From assembly GCA_009741485.1 (NCBI GenBank), contig CM019238.1, positions 15,899,947 to 15,963,946 on the forward strand: 64,000 bases of DNA, in the 5' to 3' direction. The position numbers were made by a program, and so were the translations under genes. The notes below the pieces were generated by a model that was not told the origin of the DNA, searched no databases, and worked only from the letters and a program-made list of their open reading frames with translations. Origin of the DNA: Malurus cyaneus samueli. Taxonomy: Eukaryota > Chordata > Aves > Passeriformes > Maluridae. Below, one piece after another: positions 51,722-64,000 of this stretch (position 1 is its first letter; every line of letters starts with the position of its first letter).

Positions 51722-51768
51722 AGCATGGAGCAGATACAGAACTGGAGCTGTTGTATCTGCTCCATGCT
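51722..51768. repeat. Perfect 17-bp-arm inverted repeat (hairpin)
   Basis: The left arm AGCATGGAGCAGATACA (51722-51738) and the right arm TGTATCTGCTCCATGCT (51752-51768) are exactly complementary over all 17 bases, around a 13-base spacer (51739-51751). Arms of this length with no mismatch are not expected by chance in 64 kb. The structure may come from a recent templated inversion or fold-back replication event. The stem is shorter than typical animal microRNA precursors. No recognised transposon termini or gene flank it. Confidence 0.92.
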
Positions 51769-54700
51769 CGTGCCCTGTTACCTCCAACACAGGCAGATGG
51801 GGCACAAAGAACCAACAGAGCTGGGATGGGCTCCCTGCCCATCACAGAGCAAGGACAGGACCCCTCTCTGCAGGGACAGCCCCCAAAGGCACCATCAGGC
51901 AGGTGCCATCAGCACCCTCCAGTCCCTCCTCATGTTCTGTCACTGCTCCTGCTCAGCTGCCACCAATTCTAAGTGACAGGGGAGTGGTGAGGTTTGCTCT
52001 GGAGATGCTCTTAAAGCAGAGATTTGTGCACCAGCACCTGCCCCTGGCGAGGAGGAATCACACACACACACATGCACTGAGCTATTGGCTGCTGCTGAGG
52101 ATGGAACACAGCCTGGATGCATTTTTCTGCTGGGAAAAGCCATCGAGCAGCAGCACCTCTGACACTCCTGTAACGGTCTGTGTTCAAAAGATCACAAAAA
52201 TTCGCATTCATATCTTATGCAACACAATAATCCTGCAAGATGCTGCGTTTCTCCATATGCTCTGTAAGAGATAACAATTACAAATGCTATTTTCTCTTGT
52301 AGGCTAATGTAGTTCTTAAAATAGTGTTTACATATTACTACAAGATATGTTTTCCTGCAAGCGCTCAGATAGCTACCGGAGACCAAAAAATTGGTTTTGC
52401 TTATTCCAAGATCCCCATTAAAAAACAGAAAAAGTCATCAGCAGACCATTACGCTGTGAGAAAGAACCACTCTTTTTTTCTCTCTAGCCTTAAGAAAGTA
52501 ACAGCTGGACTTGGTTGTATCAAAGTCCAGCAGAGCACCAGAGAGTTGATAAAACTGGAGCTATGCTACAGTCCATGGAGCCCAAAAGGGACCCTGACAT
52601 TTAAGGAGATGCATCCTCCCACTACAGAACAATTCCCTGTAACAAAATACCTTTTCCTTCCACTATCACCTTTGACAGATATTGCTGGTACAGCTAAAAT
52701 CAGCTGACAGTGCATGTAAAACCTGACATTTCCTCAATCAATTACTTGAGAAATTACTTCCTAACTTCCATATGAAGTGTTGGAGAGGGGAAAAAAAGAA
52801 AAAAATTGAATTCTGTCATGGGATTCATGTCAGCAGGCAGGAAGATCTTGCAGTCCTAGAACTCCATGGGGTATTTTCCTGACTGTGGTTTACACACAAC
52901 TTCACCATTCCCAACACAGCCATGACCATGAAAGATATTGCATTTTCAATGAAACTTAGGATTTTCTGCATAACCTACACTAGTTGCACAAAGGGCTGCC
53001 CAAAGTTCTTGCATCTTCTAAGGATCAACAGGAGATCCGTAACCCTGAGCTCAGCAAATAGCTCAATTTGTCAAAATACAAAATTTCACCACTCAATCAT
53101 GTCAAATAATAGGGTTCTTCAAAGATATCAAAGGTTCATCACAGAGCTCTGACCCTGATTAAGAATACTTGGTTCTGAAAACACAATAAACAATTACATT
53201 CATTTTGGACTTAAAATAAAAATATCAAATGACAGACAAATGCATTTAACTAAAAAAAAAAGTTTCGGAAGTAAGCAAGCAGCTGGAACAACAGTTTCCA
53301 TTGCATTTTCAAACCTTTCTCCACAACATAGACACTTCAACAGAACAGAACAAGTAAAACAACAGGGAACACATTAAGGACAAAATTGGGTTGGTGGATG
53401 CAGTCAGCACAGTTTGGTCAATAGTTGCAATCTCAGTGTGTTTTCAGGGATTATTATCCTCACTTCAGCCTTCTGTTTATTGTTTTAGCCTGGCTGCCAA
53501 GCATGAACCCTTGGAAGTACGCTCTCCTTTTCCATCTCAGATTCTGTCTGCACTCACAGACTGTTCAATTGAACAGAAATGCCCTCAAATCTACAGCAGA
53601 TCAAAAAGTTTGTTTTACAGAGGGCTCTGCCCCGTGAATGAAATAGAGTAATTACAGTTCATATGCCTGTCCTGATTGCACTGTCTTCTCCAGTTTTCTG
53701 GCTGTGTTTCCAGCACAGACACTGCTCATTGCCATGGATGGCAGGAGGATGCTCTGTTTTCAGCTTTCAAAAGCAAACCACAGGGTACTGTAACACAAAA
53801 CACAGGGAAATACACTCCCCACTGTTTCTACAGGAATGTAGTTTTCTTTGCTTGAAAACCACCACTGACACTCGAAACATTTCCAGTTCCCAGTTCCTCC
53901 ATCCCTCACCCCACTATTGGTGCTCAGGGTGGTGTTTACAGGAGAATCACTTTGCCCAGTGCTGTTAACAGCTCATCCCTTGCAGCTCACCTGAAGTTTT
54001 CAGACACAGCAGCAATGAACCATGTCCATGTACACACAGATTATTTGATACAAAACCCACAAGTCTGTATCTGCATCAGGCTTGTCGTCCCACAGATCTT
54101 CCCAGTCAATGATGAAAAGACAATGCCCAAGAGAATTTTATTTCTTCTTAATTCAGATCAAATACCATTGCATTTTCAGCCAATAATACTTCACTGAGAC
54201 ACCCAGTCCTTATTCTCTTCTAGAGCAAAAAACAAAAAGATATGAATATAATTTGGAGGCAAAATTCAAAACAAGATGTAAAGCTACGATCTGGATTACA
54301 GCTGAGAGTCTTTTATATTCAACTACATAATCACCTCAGTGGTTTTGTTCCTCAAACTGAAGATAATCAAACCACAGTGCAAGGGTTTTTCAGCAATTCT
54401 GCCTGCTCTGGCAACCACAACACTGGTGTCATTATTGATGGCAGAAATCATAATCTACCACCCCAGCAATAACTGTGATGACAGATTGAAGGTGAACATT
54501 AACTGACAAGAAACTGGAAATTAAAAAAGGTCTAGTTTATATAAAACAGTGAGCACCAAACAGGACACAGTTCAGAGAGGAAAGTAACACACAAAGCAGA
54601 TCAAAATCTGTTTTCCAAAGATTCTTCACACATTCATCCTGAAACTACAAGGGCAAATTACAGCATGCTGGCTCGAATCATCTGTTCAAAATACATATTT

Positions 54701-57700
54701 AAATTTATTCTTTTCTTTCCACTGAAAAGAAACAGTACTCTGTACTTTTCTCATCTAAGCAAAGAATTATGTGGTATGATCTGAATCTCGAGTTCCTCTG
54801 CATCTCTCTATTACACAGACGTGGAGTAGCTGATGCTCTGTGCATCTTTAACTCACCAACGATGCAAGATAAATAATAAAGCTGGTCAGGGCACTAAATT
54901 ATCTCAGTAGAGATTCTAATCTAGTACCCAGGATCCCCCAGCCCCTCTCTCTGGCAGCTCCTGTGCTCAGGATGTGTTTCAGTGTAGAGCACACAAAATT
55001 GCAAACACTTCCAATTATTCTTCCATTCCTATAGCAAGCATACAGTTACCATTCCTCTGTTCCCTGGGCAGCTGGGGAAAATCTCACCTTTTCACACAGC
55101 TCACACCTCACCTGCACATTCACCAAGATGTTTACAGATATGATAGAGCAAGCAGCATTTCCACCTTAGGCATATAAAGCAGTATTTCAGTTTTACTTCT
55201 ATTTCCATTCTCCCACTGGAATGTATCAAATTCAACAATATGGTTTGGGACATTTTTTTGTTTGGTTCTAAGACAGAAAAAAAGACCAATCAAATTCCAC
55301 ATAAGACATCCATTAATGATTACAGCAGGCCAAGGTTAAAGAAACAGCCTGTCTTTTCTAGAGATGTCTATATTATTATTTATGATTACTTCTGCAGACT
55401 GTCTATAGTTTTAAGTATTTATCAGCATATTAACTATATATTTTGCATTGATTCCACACCTTTCACCTTTGTAATAGGGAGAAACACAAAAACTTCAAAG
55501 GTTTGCAGCATTAAATCTCTTTACTTTATGGCTCTCCAGTCATTAATATGAGAGTATGAGCTGGGCAGAGAGCAAAACTACCTGGAGACAACTGCAGCTC
55601 TGTGCAGGAGGAGGCAAGAGGCCAATTGCACATGGGTACTTTATTTTATCTGACCCAGGAGCTTTGAGCAGTGGCCTGAGAGCAGAGCACAGCTCTCAAC
55701 CTCCCTTCCCAAAATACACAGCAGTGAGGTGAGCCCAGCCCGTCCTCCACCTGCAGTAGTTCCTGAAAGTAGGTTATAAACCCCATGAAGTGCTCGTGGA
55801 CTAAGGGAAAACTATTTCTCAGTGTGAAATGGATTAGTTAAGCGCAGAGATGAAAATTTCTATCATGATACTGACTGCTTTATTGTATTTTGTCACAACT
55901 TCACAGTGCCATTCATTCCGTGGTCTTTACTGCCACATGAGAAAGGCATGAAAAGAGGCAGCATTTCTGTAACATTTAGTTAAAGAGGGGCCATAACATA
56001 TCCTAACTGTGCAGATAAAAAAAAAGGGAAAAATATTAATCTAAAAATTAAAAGTACACCTATTTATTTTTCTGGTGTAGTACATTATACATGTGCAGCA
56101 CAATACCAGTCAAAGCACTGTGTGAAGAGCTTGTGAAGGCTGATAGACTACCTGGAGATACAGGAAGAAAGGCACATTTTGAAGTGGCCAATTTTTACTC
56201 CTTCAAAACTACACAGGAGAGAGCACAGGCAGCAGAACTAGGACCCTTAAAAACTTGCAACTCCTCACACTTCTAAAATACATCTGTGTTTTACCAGTTT
56301 TCCTATTTGTCCTTCCTTCTAGACAGTTGAAATCTATTATTTAATACCACTCTAGATTTTATTTCAACAGAATTATCAGCACCTCCGTGTGCAAATATGT
56401 TCTCAATTCCCTTTTATTGCAACAAAAAGGGCCAGTACCTACAAGCAGTAGCATAATCCCTTCTCCTTTTTGAAATAATGTTCAGCATGTACAGAATTGC
56501 TGTACCTTAGTGAGCAGCTCCAAGAACAGAGTGCTGTTCTCTGACACTTCAGACACAGGATTGCTGCTGTGGAGCAAGATCTCAGCACTACAGCACGTCA
56601 GATTCAGTCCAGATTGGCTGCATCATTCAGCACAAGGAGTTTTCTGAGATAACGAGACAAGATAGTGACTGAAATACCTCATTTGGCAGAAGGAGACACG
56701 CTCAGCAGGGCTGTGCTCCTCTCTGCCTGTGGTTTCAGCTCCTGCAAAAGCTCCACTGTTGGAATTTTGCATTAACTGGCAGCAGCTCTGAGCTAAGGCG
56801 ATGCCAGAGTTACTTGTGAGCGAGGTGAGGTGATGAACAAGAGGAGCAGATTGTCTTTGCTCCACCTCCCATCCCAATCCTTGCCCCATATGGGTTTAAC
56901 CTGAACAGATGATCAGCCCACGCTGCTCACCAAGCCTCCCTTCCTACCTGGGTGTGAGGCAGGGGCAACTGGTGTAACTGGGACACAAGAACTTCTGACA
57001 GCACTACTAACTCAGTGCTGCAAGAGATCAAGGTAACCCAATCAGCAATTTCAGATGGCCTCAGGAAGCCACAGAGCAGAGCACAGAGCTGGAACAGGGA
57101 GCTGCGCCTACTACAAACGATAGGGTGAAATTTAATTTCTGACACTGCTAACAAGTTTAGGAATTGCCTATTACTTACTGCAGCTTTCTCTATTCTGTGT
57201 GCAAAGTAGGGGAGTGAAGCTCAGGAAACACCCAAAAGAAGGAAAATGAAGCACCAGGCTCAGTCTGCTGCTGGCTGAGTGATCAGGACAGGTTTGGAAT
57301 TCAGAGATCAGGGCTTTACTGGGATGCACAAAATGATCAGATAGTGAGCACAGCTATGAATAACCTACTGGGTAGATCATTATAGAAAGACTCCTGCAAT
57401 TGGTGCGAAAAGTTGTCTTAGCCTGACACAAGAGTAAGGATTTTCATTTGAACAAAACAAAAACAACACACAAGCCACCCAAACCCAGGTTAAAGGAAAC
57501 TTAAAACAAGATTTAAAAAAAAAAAAAACCAAAAACCTACCTTAAATATTATTGATGTTTCTACCATCAACCATGACAGCATACTGAGCTATTTTTCCAT
57601 ACTGCCTGACATGGGGTTGTGTTTTGGCTCTGTGCTGGAAGCAGTGCTGGTGACACAGGGATGTTTTTGTTATCAGGGAGCAGCACTGGCACAGAGCATT

Positions 57701-58212
57701 TTGTGCTTCTCACACCCTCACCAGTGGGCTGGGAGGGGACACGGCCAGGACAGGTGACCCTGAGTGACCCCAAGGACACCCCAGACCATGTGGTGTCACA
57801 GACAGCATAGAGAGCTGGGGAAGGAGGATGGGAAGGATGCAGTGATGGCTTTTGCCCTCCCAATTCACAGCCCGGTGTGATGGAGCCCTGCACCTGCTGC
57901 CAGTGGGAATGAGGCAATGGTTCCTCTGTTCCTCTCTCCTTGCAAGCACAGCTTTTGCTTTTCTTAGTAAAATGCCTTTATGTCAGCCCACGGATTTTCT
58001 CAGTTTTACCCTTCAGATGCTCTCCCCATCCCACCGGCGATCAGATCAGCTGCGTGGGGCTCAGTTGCCAGCTGGGATAAAACCACAACACATTAGCAGT
58101 CCCCACCCTCCAGGCCATTCTTGCCTTATCATCCTCTCATTGTAGCTGATAACAAACACAGTGGATAATTGGACTCTGGTTTGGAGTAAACTCGTTAAGC
58201 TGTAGCCAGGGG
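51769..58212. other. Non-coding unique DNA, no gene seen
   Basis: No exon, RNA gene or transposon is recognised. About 51780-51960 is GC-rich and C-rich with overlapping frames on both strands (up to 123 codons), none familiar. A short CA run lies at about 52060-52071 and an A-run of 14 bp at 57515-57528. About 56500-57100 and 57600-57910 are GC-richer patches with overlapping frames on both strands (up to 116 codons) and no known domain. The remainder is AT-rich. Confidence 0.5.
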
Positions 58213-58225
58213 GTGACTCAGTCAC
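58213..58225. promoter_or_regulatory. Candidate AP-1-type palindromic site
   Basis: GTGACTCAGTCAC is symmetric around a central C. It contains TGACTCA, the exact AP-1 (Fos/Jun) consensus. The extended symmetry (arms GTGACT and AGTCAC) also resembles sites bound by small Maf or bZIP dimers. A 7-bp consensus alone occurs by chance many times in a genome, so only the added symmetry makes it notable. No promoter is recognised nearby. Confidence 0.35.
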
Positions 58226-58252
58226 AGCACTTTTAACTCCTTGTGTTGTTTT

Positions 58253-58302
58253 AAACTACGAAAAAACAGTTTCTAAACTATGAAAAGCAGTTTCTCAACT
58301 AT
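58253..58302 (+). repeat. Diverged 21-22-bp tandem repeat, about 2.3 copies
   Basis: Unit one (58253-58274) and unit two (58275-58295) both begin AAACTA and end CAGTTTCT. They differ by a C/T change, a one-base length change in the A-run and an A/G change. A partial third copy begins CAACTAT at 58296. It is a local duplication just downstream of the AP-1-like palindrome. Confidence 0.82.
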
Positions 58303-59210
58303 CAATTCAAAAAAGTCATAATGAAGAAAAAAATAAAACAACACAACAAACAGCCCACAACCAAAACCCCTCAAAGTACTAAGAAAAGAACATAGGTAAC
58401 AACCAGAATTAAAGGATGTCCAAGAACAAAATCCCAGTGTCACACATGTCCATCACTTGCAGGAAAAATCAGAGATGCAACCCTTCCTTCTTACTCGCTC
58501 CTTCATAAGATGTTGCAGCTATTTTTTTGCATATGGTACACAAACTAGAAAATAAAAGAGTTTGCAAAGAAGTGTGTCCTGGGTGATTTAAAGGCCCCAT
58601 TTACTCTAGACACATTCAGCTGTCAAACATGACAGACTGAATGAAAGCTTTAATAAAACAAAATTAAATCAGCCAAAGTGGGGTGAACATTTGGAAAGTT
58701 ACAAGAAGAAGAATCTACCTAAAGCCCTTCAAAATAACTTGAAAACAAGACAAAAATACAAATGGGTTTCACTAAAGAGTTTCACAGTTAGGAAGGGGGG
58801 AAACCAGAAATAATTAAGTTTGCAAAACAGCAATCGTAACTCCCAAAATCCACAAAAAGTGGATTAAAAAATGAAGACCAGAAAACTAAAAAGTAAGATC
58901 AGAGCTGCTGGAGTTTGCAAGAACCCACATGGGTTGCCTTCCAACTTCCACTTCTCTCCCAAGTCAGTTTTTCTTAGAACATCCCTAAAAAATAGCTCCG
59001 GCTATTAGGAATTGTCTGTTATTGGAAAAATCATGAAATAAAATGATGCTTATGACACTGGAGACTTCGATAACACCTGGCACATTAATATCCATCAAAT
59101 AAAGGTTACAGGTTCCAACTTTAGTCTGGCAAGGTCCTGTTACACTTTAATCATGCTCTAATAAGCTTTCACACTTCAAGAATCAGTTCAAATGTGAATT
59201 TGCACCGGTT
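58303..59210. other. Non-coding A-rich unique DNA, no gene seen
   Basis: About 900 bp, A-rich on the plus strand, especially 58320-58400, with many short A-runs and no recognisable gene or transposon. Confidence 0.55.
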
Positions 59211-59238
59211 TTCTAAGAATACTTAGAATTAATTCTAA
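59211..59238. repeat. Nested palindromes built from TTCTAA / TTAGAA
   Basis: A hairpin with arms TTCTAAG (59211-59217) and CTTAGAA (59222-59228) overlaps a perfect 16-bp palindrome, TTAGAATTAATTCTAA (59223-59238). The motif TTCTAA therefore occurs three times in alternating orientation. The first nine bases, TTCTAAGAA, fit the STAT consensus TTCNNNGAA. It may be a protein-binding cluster or an AT-rich chance arrangement. Confidence 0.7.
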
Positions 59239-62200
59239 AATACATTCCTGTCAGACTGCTGTGCCTCAATTCCCAGCAATATAAAGATGTTGAAGACTTC
59301 AGAACGAAGCAATTTTCAAAATGAGAGCTACTGGAAACTGCTCAGTAAAGGTTCTTATAGATGGACTTGATCTCCTTCATTCAGGTTTAGCTGTAAACCA
59401 TGCAGAGAGACAAATGTGCAAGAGTCATCTGAAATGTTCCTGCTTTCATTACAGAATTCACTGTAAAAAGGAATTTTCACACATTTTGTGACTAACAAGT
59501 ACCTGCACTACTTGGCCACCACTAGCTGTTGCCATTGGTAGCTATGAGAACCCTATCACAAATCTTTGTTATTATAAAAGCAGTTAATTTTTATTGCTGC
59601 TGCAAGAATTACAGATACTTCAGTGTGGTTTTCTCCTTCCACAAGGTCTTGTCCCTCTTTTTGGAGGGTGGGGGAGAGTTTTCCATGTGTGTGTTTGACT
59701 TTGTTGTGTTTCATGGTTTGATTTTGGGCTGGGATTTTTGTTTGTTTCTTTTTTTTTTTTTTTTCTTTGTTTTTTTAAAGAGAATTTGAATTTGTTCCTA
59801 TTCAGAGCTGTGATTCAGCAGCATTGTGCGAAGCTTTCCAACAAGCGAGTTCGAAATCCTCACATCCTTTTTTAGCAGAAGCAAGAGGCTGTGTGGGAAG
59901 GCACGGGGAAAGTGTGGGAGTTGAGAGAACGTTCATTATGTAACCCAGCAGGGAGCAGGGACTGGAGGAGCCCTGGAGGAGCCAGCAGAGTGAGCAGTCC
60001 AGTGAGCAGTGGGGAACAGCGAGCTACTGCATCTTCACAGGCTCCCAGTTCCACATCCTCCCTCTCTCCTCAGTCACAAAGCTGCCACTGCCTCAGATTC
60101 AAAGCCACAAACGAGCCTTACAAATCCTCCAGCCACCACTGAAAAGGTCACACTGGCCAGACATGAGAAAGTACAAAAATCATCTTGAGTATCCTTGCAT
60201 TAATCTTTGAAAATACTTCTCCAGGCTGTCTGTTCAACTTGGGCTTATTTTAGCTGGATATGCATTTGCTGTGATTCCAGGAAATCTGAAAATCTGGATT
60301 CCAGTTCAATACAGATACCAGTTTTATAATCAGCACTGCCTTAATTATAGCAATGTACAGTAAAACCAGAATGTGTAAGGAATCCTCATCAAGTCAGAAG
60401 CTGTGCCAAGTGAAAATTGAAATGTTACCTAACTTCACATAGAGCAAAAGGAAATTTCTTTCTACAGGAGCATTTCTAGTGAGCCCAGCAACATTTCTCA
60501 ATTAACAGGAAAAGCATTAGCAATTGATCTGGATGAATCCAACATCCTATGGCTGCTCAGCTATCGAGTATTCTGTGCTTGTGCAAATCAAAGTCTATTG
60601 TGATAAAAAGAATGAACCAAATGAAACATAATTGTCACTTGAACCGCAGTGTGCAGTGAGAGCACAATACATTTTTACAGCTGGAGTAATGCACTTCCTC
60701 AAAATTAAATATTCTTGATTGCCTACAGAAGAAATTAACTTTCAGAAAAAGAGGCAGAATAGATGATAGGAAAAAAAGAAAAGAAAGAACTTTCTCACTA
60801 ATTATGGGTTGTAATCCTGGAGGTCTTCCACCCACTAAAACACTTCAGTCATTACAGGCATGTTTGCATGTCACTTCTGTGACTTGATAGGGGGATGACA
60901 GAAAAAAAAACAAAAACACAAAATACTTTTTTCTCCATGTTAAAAAAATGTAAACTCCCATCTACAAAGAACCATGCTAAAATGTAAAAACCATCTCAGT
61001 ACCTGTTTTCTGGAACATTGTGCATGTTTAGCCCTCACCTAAGAAATCCCCATGGAAATCATCACAGAGCTCTCTCTACCCATCTTTATAAGTAATAATG
61101 TCCTGTTAACTTCAGTGCATTGCTGTGGAAAAGCATCAGCAGCTTTTGCATAGACAGAAAATTCCTGAAGCCAAACTCTTTGGTGTTTGGGCTGCTGGAA
61201 CCAGAGATGATGGGATGTTGGTGTGTTCAGGTACTGCTAACACAGCACCATCCAAATGGCACAACAGGGAAATTTAAAGATTGGCAGCACAAGCTGCAGT
61301 GTGACACTTCACATTCAAGGAGAATATTTGCTATTTTGGGTAAAACAGTGGAAACAACCTGTCTGGGCTCTTAGACTTAAAACAGTCAAAATAGACTTTT
61401 ATCGAATAACTCCTATTTCCCACAACTTCTCTTATTTTCTCTGCACTTTTTTTCCATTTGCACTTCTTCACATCTTGTCTTGCCTGTTCATTCACATTCC
61501 AGCCCTCGATCCACTCCCACGTACCCGTTCCCCCTGTTCTTCCTTGCATCTTTCTGTGGGATCTCCTCTCTCTCCAACATTTTTCTTCCCCCCACATGCA
61601 CACAACATTTTGCTAAAGCAGATTAACATGCTGCAACCTTCATGTTTTTTTGACAGCTTCCAAAGAGGCACAAAACAAGTTGGAGGAATAATCATCATTT
61701 GGTATTTGAGCCACAGAGTTTCACAGTCTCTGCTGTTCTTACAGCCCTTAACAGATGTACATTAGCACCAGGACTGTTTATTTGCCCTCGGGCACATTGG
61801 AAAGGCTCAGCTGTAGCAGACCATGATGGATTTTGCAGTGATGCTGCTCTGTGGCTGGAGACACTCAAGTGTTAGCTAAGTTCCTCCCAACAGGGTTCCT
61901 GCTTTCCCTGGATGTTTGTACAGAACCCACTCCATCAGCAGTGCAAATGAGATCTCCTTGGACAGCAGCTACAGCAAAAACAGTGATCAACACAAAACTT
62001 CCCAGGAAACTGCACACAACTATTTCATTAACTGGAAAAGTTACTGGTAAGAACTCTTTAGAGTTAGCAAAACACGAACAAAAGACGCTTTATTCAAGGT
62101 TAGCAGACACAGAAACACCGTTATACAATCTAGTTTAAAAATAACTCACTTTAAAAAGAACAGGCAATAAAACCAACTAAAACCTGAGCCAGCACACCCC

Positions 62201-64000
62201 AAAATGCACACACAGTCAATGCTAACAGCATGAAACAAAGAAACCTCCAATAACCACATCTCTGGCATTTCCTTGGTCCCCCTCCTGGCACCATACAAAA
62301 CCGGAGTATAAAGGCACTGCCTTTTTGGTTGAGAGCAAATTGCATTCAATAACTGATTTTCTGTTTGAGTTGCAAGCATTGTACAGAAATCATAACATTG
62401 AACAGAAAATTCAGTCTGCCTCACTTTGTTAAAACAAACAATAGTTATGAGAAACAAAACACTCTGAAGGGGAACAATTCACTTTCAGCACTTAAAAGCA
62501 AAGAGAAGTGGAAGCAAACACAGATGAATACTGGAACAGAGAATGGGTGGAACAGCTCTGCTTCCTTGCAGGAGACCAAGCTCCAGAGTGAGAACATTCT
62601 TAGCAACTGTGAGCTAAATCTGGCTTTTCTCCCTTTGCCTTCTTAATTGCAAAAATTTCAATCAACATTTCTCACAGAGGCAATCAGGTTCTGGAATATG
62701 CTGAGCTGACCTCAGTGTCAGACTCTGGGGTGTGCTGAGGGCAGACTCCTGTCTGTAACAGCAAACTACTGCTCCACTTTTGCTAAAACAGAGATCTATT
62801 CATGCAATAAAACATCAGGTATGATTTTCTGATGATTTGGACAGTTCTCTGTAAATCTGGAGATTGAGGCTGCCAGTAAAGTGTCCATGCCAAACAGAAA
62901 GGAATGAAAAGGGAAGAAGAGCAAGAACAGCATCGAGCATGGAGGTCACAAAAGTGTCATAAACACCAAGATTTAACAGCTCAAAATTTTTCAGGCAGCT
63001 AAAGATCTCAAGTCCAGTTTTAAAGGATTGCCCCAGCCCATGAGTGGTGAGGGAAATCCCCACAGCCCAACACCAGCTCTGGCCATTTCCCTGGAGAGGA
63101 GCTGAATTCACAAACTGCATAGAGAAAAAATAGTGAGGAGGCAGGACAGAGTCCTACATGTTGTGATTCATTCAAATATTCCTGGGTTTGGAGGTCTATT
63201 GAGTTACCAGCTACAGCTAAATAATTCAGGGACACTTCTCAGAAAGTTATGGAGCAGTTGACTTCCACCTCTAACAAAGAAATCCATCAGGGTTACACAA
63301 TTCACCTACTTACACGTGTGACACATCCCTGGTGCCCCGTGTGCTGCATCACTTTCTACCTCCACCTTTTGAGAAAGTGCTGGAAATGGAAAGGAGTTTG
63401 GGAGTGTTCTTAGTTCAGCCTGTGCTGGAGATAGCTTTGTGCCATCTGTGACACCATACTGGGAAAAGGAATTCCTCTTTTTCCTCCAGTCTAAGCTCTG
63501 ACCTGCAAACCTAATAAATGGCAAGGGGGAAATTTTTCCTAGAGGCTGCTAGAGGAACCACATATTTTAGTTTGAGAATAAAGCCTAAATTTCACATACC
63601 CATCATCCTGGGAAACAAATCTATATACAAAAAAAAGGATAAAAGTCCACATGTCCAAGATGAAGGCAAAACCTTGCATTGACAAACTCATAATTTCCTC
63701 TGACTGCAGAGTTAAATGTCTAAATTTGCAATTTCATTTGTTGATGTTGCAGAGTTTCTTCTGTTTCACCTTCCACAAGTAAACACCTGTATTCTTATTC
63801 TATACCAACATACCTGCTAATAACCCACCAAATTAACAGCTCTTCTCAAAGACAATAATTAAAAATACAGAATAATGAACAGAGAAAAGGGAAGAGGAAA
63901 AAATATGTAATATAATGATAGTGATATGTCTCAAACAGCAATTTTTCATCAATATCTATTTTTTATGCAGTAATTATAATGCTAATCCGTTCTTCTGTGA
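59239..64000. other. Non-coding unique DNA, no gene seen
   Basis: No exon, RNA gene or transposon is recognised. A 16-bp T-run lies at 59749-59764 within a longer T-rich stretch (59739-59777). About 59880-60070 is GC-richer. A 169-codon plus-strand frame (61256-61765) spans a C/T-rich patch that depletes stops and shows no known domain. About 63000-63110 and 63300-63500 are mildly GC-richer. The window ends in AT-rich sequence with nothing recognisable. Confidence 0.5.
59749..59764. repeat. Poly-T tract, 16 bp
   Basis: An uninterrupted run of 16 T sits inside a T/G-rich stretch. It has no recognisable retroelement neighbour and is most simply a homopolymer microsatellite. Confidence 0.93.

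Noticed and set aside
61256..61765. 169-codon frame, plus strand
   Set aside because: It begins at ATG but crosses a C/T-rich patch that lacks stops. The Pro/Ser/Leu/Phe composition follows the base bias and no domain is visible.
1..64000. CRISPR arrays, operons, prokaryotic mobile elements
   Set aside because: Composition, CR1 content and lack of dense coding frames show this is vertebrate nuclear DNA. No regularly spaced direct repeats were seen.

Overview
The window looks like ordinary non-coding nuclear DNA from a bird. The best evidence is four fragments of CR1 LINE retrotransposon 3' ends. They carry the avian-type terminal block (close to CCTTCCAACCCAAAC followed by an ATTCT-rich end) and the usual upstream phrases. 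A fifth, far more decayed region resembles an older sauropsid CR1. I saw no primate or rodent SINE or L1 sequence. The DNA is AT-rich and low in CpG, with short homopolymer tracts. I cannot name the species, and nothing identifies a neighbouring gene.

I found no protein-coding exon, tRNA, rRNA or other RNA gene that I can support. The longest open frames are about 145-178 codons. That is roughly what chance gives over six frames of 64 kb of AT-rich DNA. They show no recognisable domain, several open only at TTG, and the longest crosses a CR1 fragment. The window is therefore best read as intergenic or deep intronic DNA.

Layout. 1-11.9 kb is unique AT-rich DNA with a 25-bp near-palindrome (4616), two short tandem duplications (7889 and 8393) and poly-T tracts (9528, 9658). 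12.0-12.1 kb is a plus-strand CR1 tail. 12.1-24.3 kb is unique, with a 19-bp tandem duplication (13196), an AT-rich block that may be conserved (18240-18600), an A/C-only low-complexity block (22 kb) and small hairpins. 24.3-24.6 kb is a minus-strand CR1. 24.6-34.7 kb is unique, with a long A-rich tract (30476-30571). 34.7-35.5 kb is a plus-strand CR1 tail beside an old minus-strand CR1-like relic. 39.0-39.4 kb is a third clear minus-strand/plus-strand set member, a longer minus-strand CR1. 39.4-64 kb is unique, with three notable inverted repeats (40804, 51722, 59211) and enhancer-like stretches.

The sequence gives no sign of genes working together and no new multi-gene system. The observations most worth checking are the perfect 17-bp-arm hairpin at 51722-51768, the nested palindrome cluster at 59211-59238, the two-tier hairpin at 40804-40862, and several possible conserved non-coding elements whose conservation I could not test.
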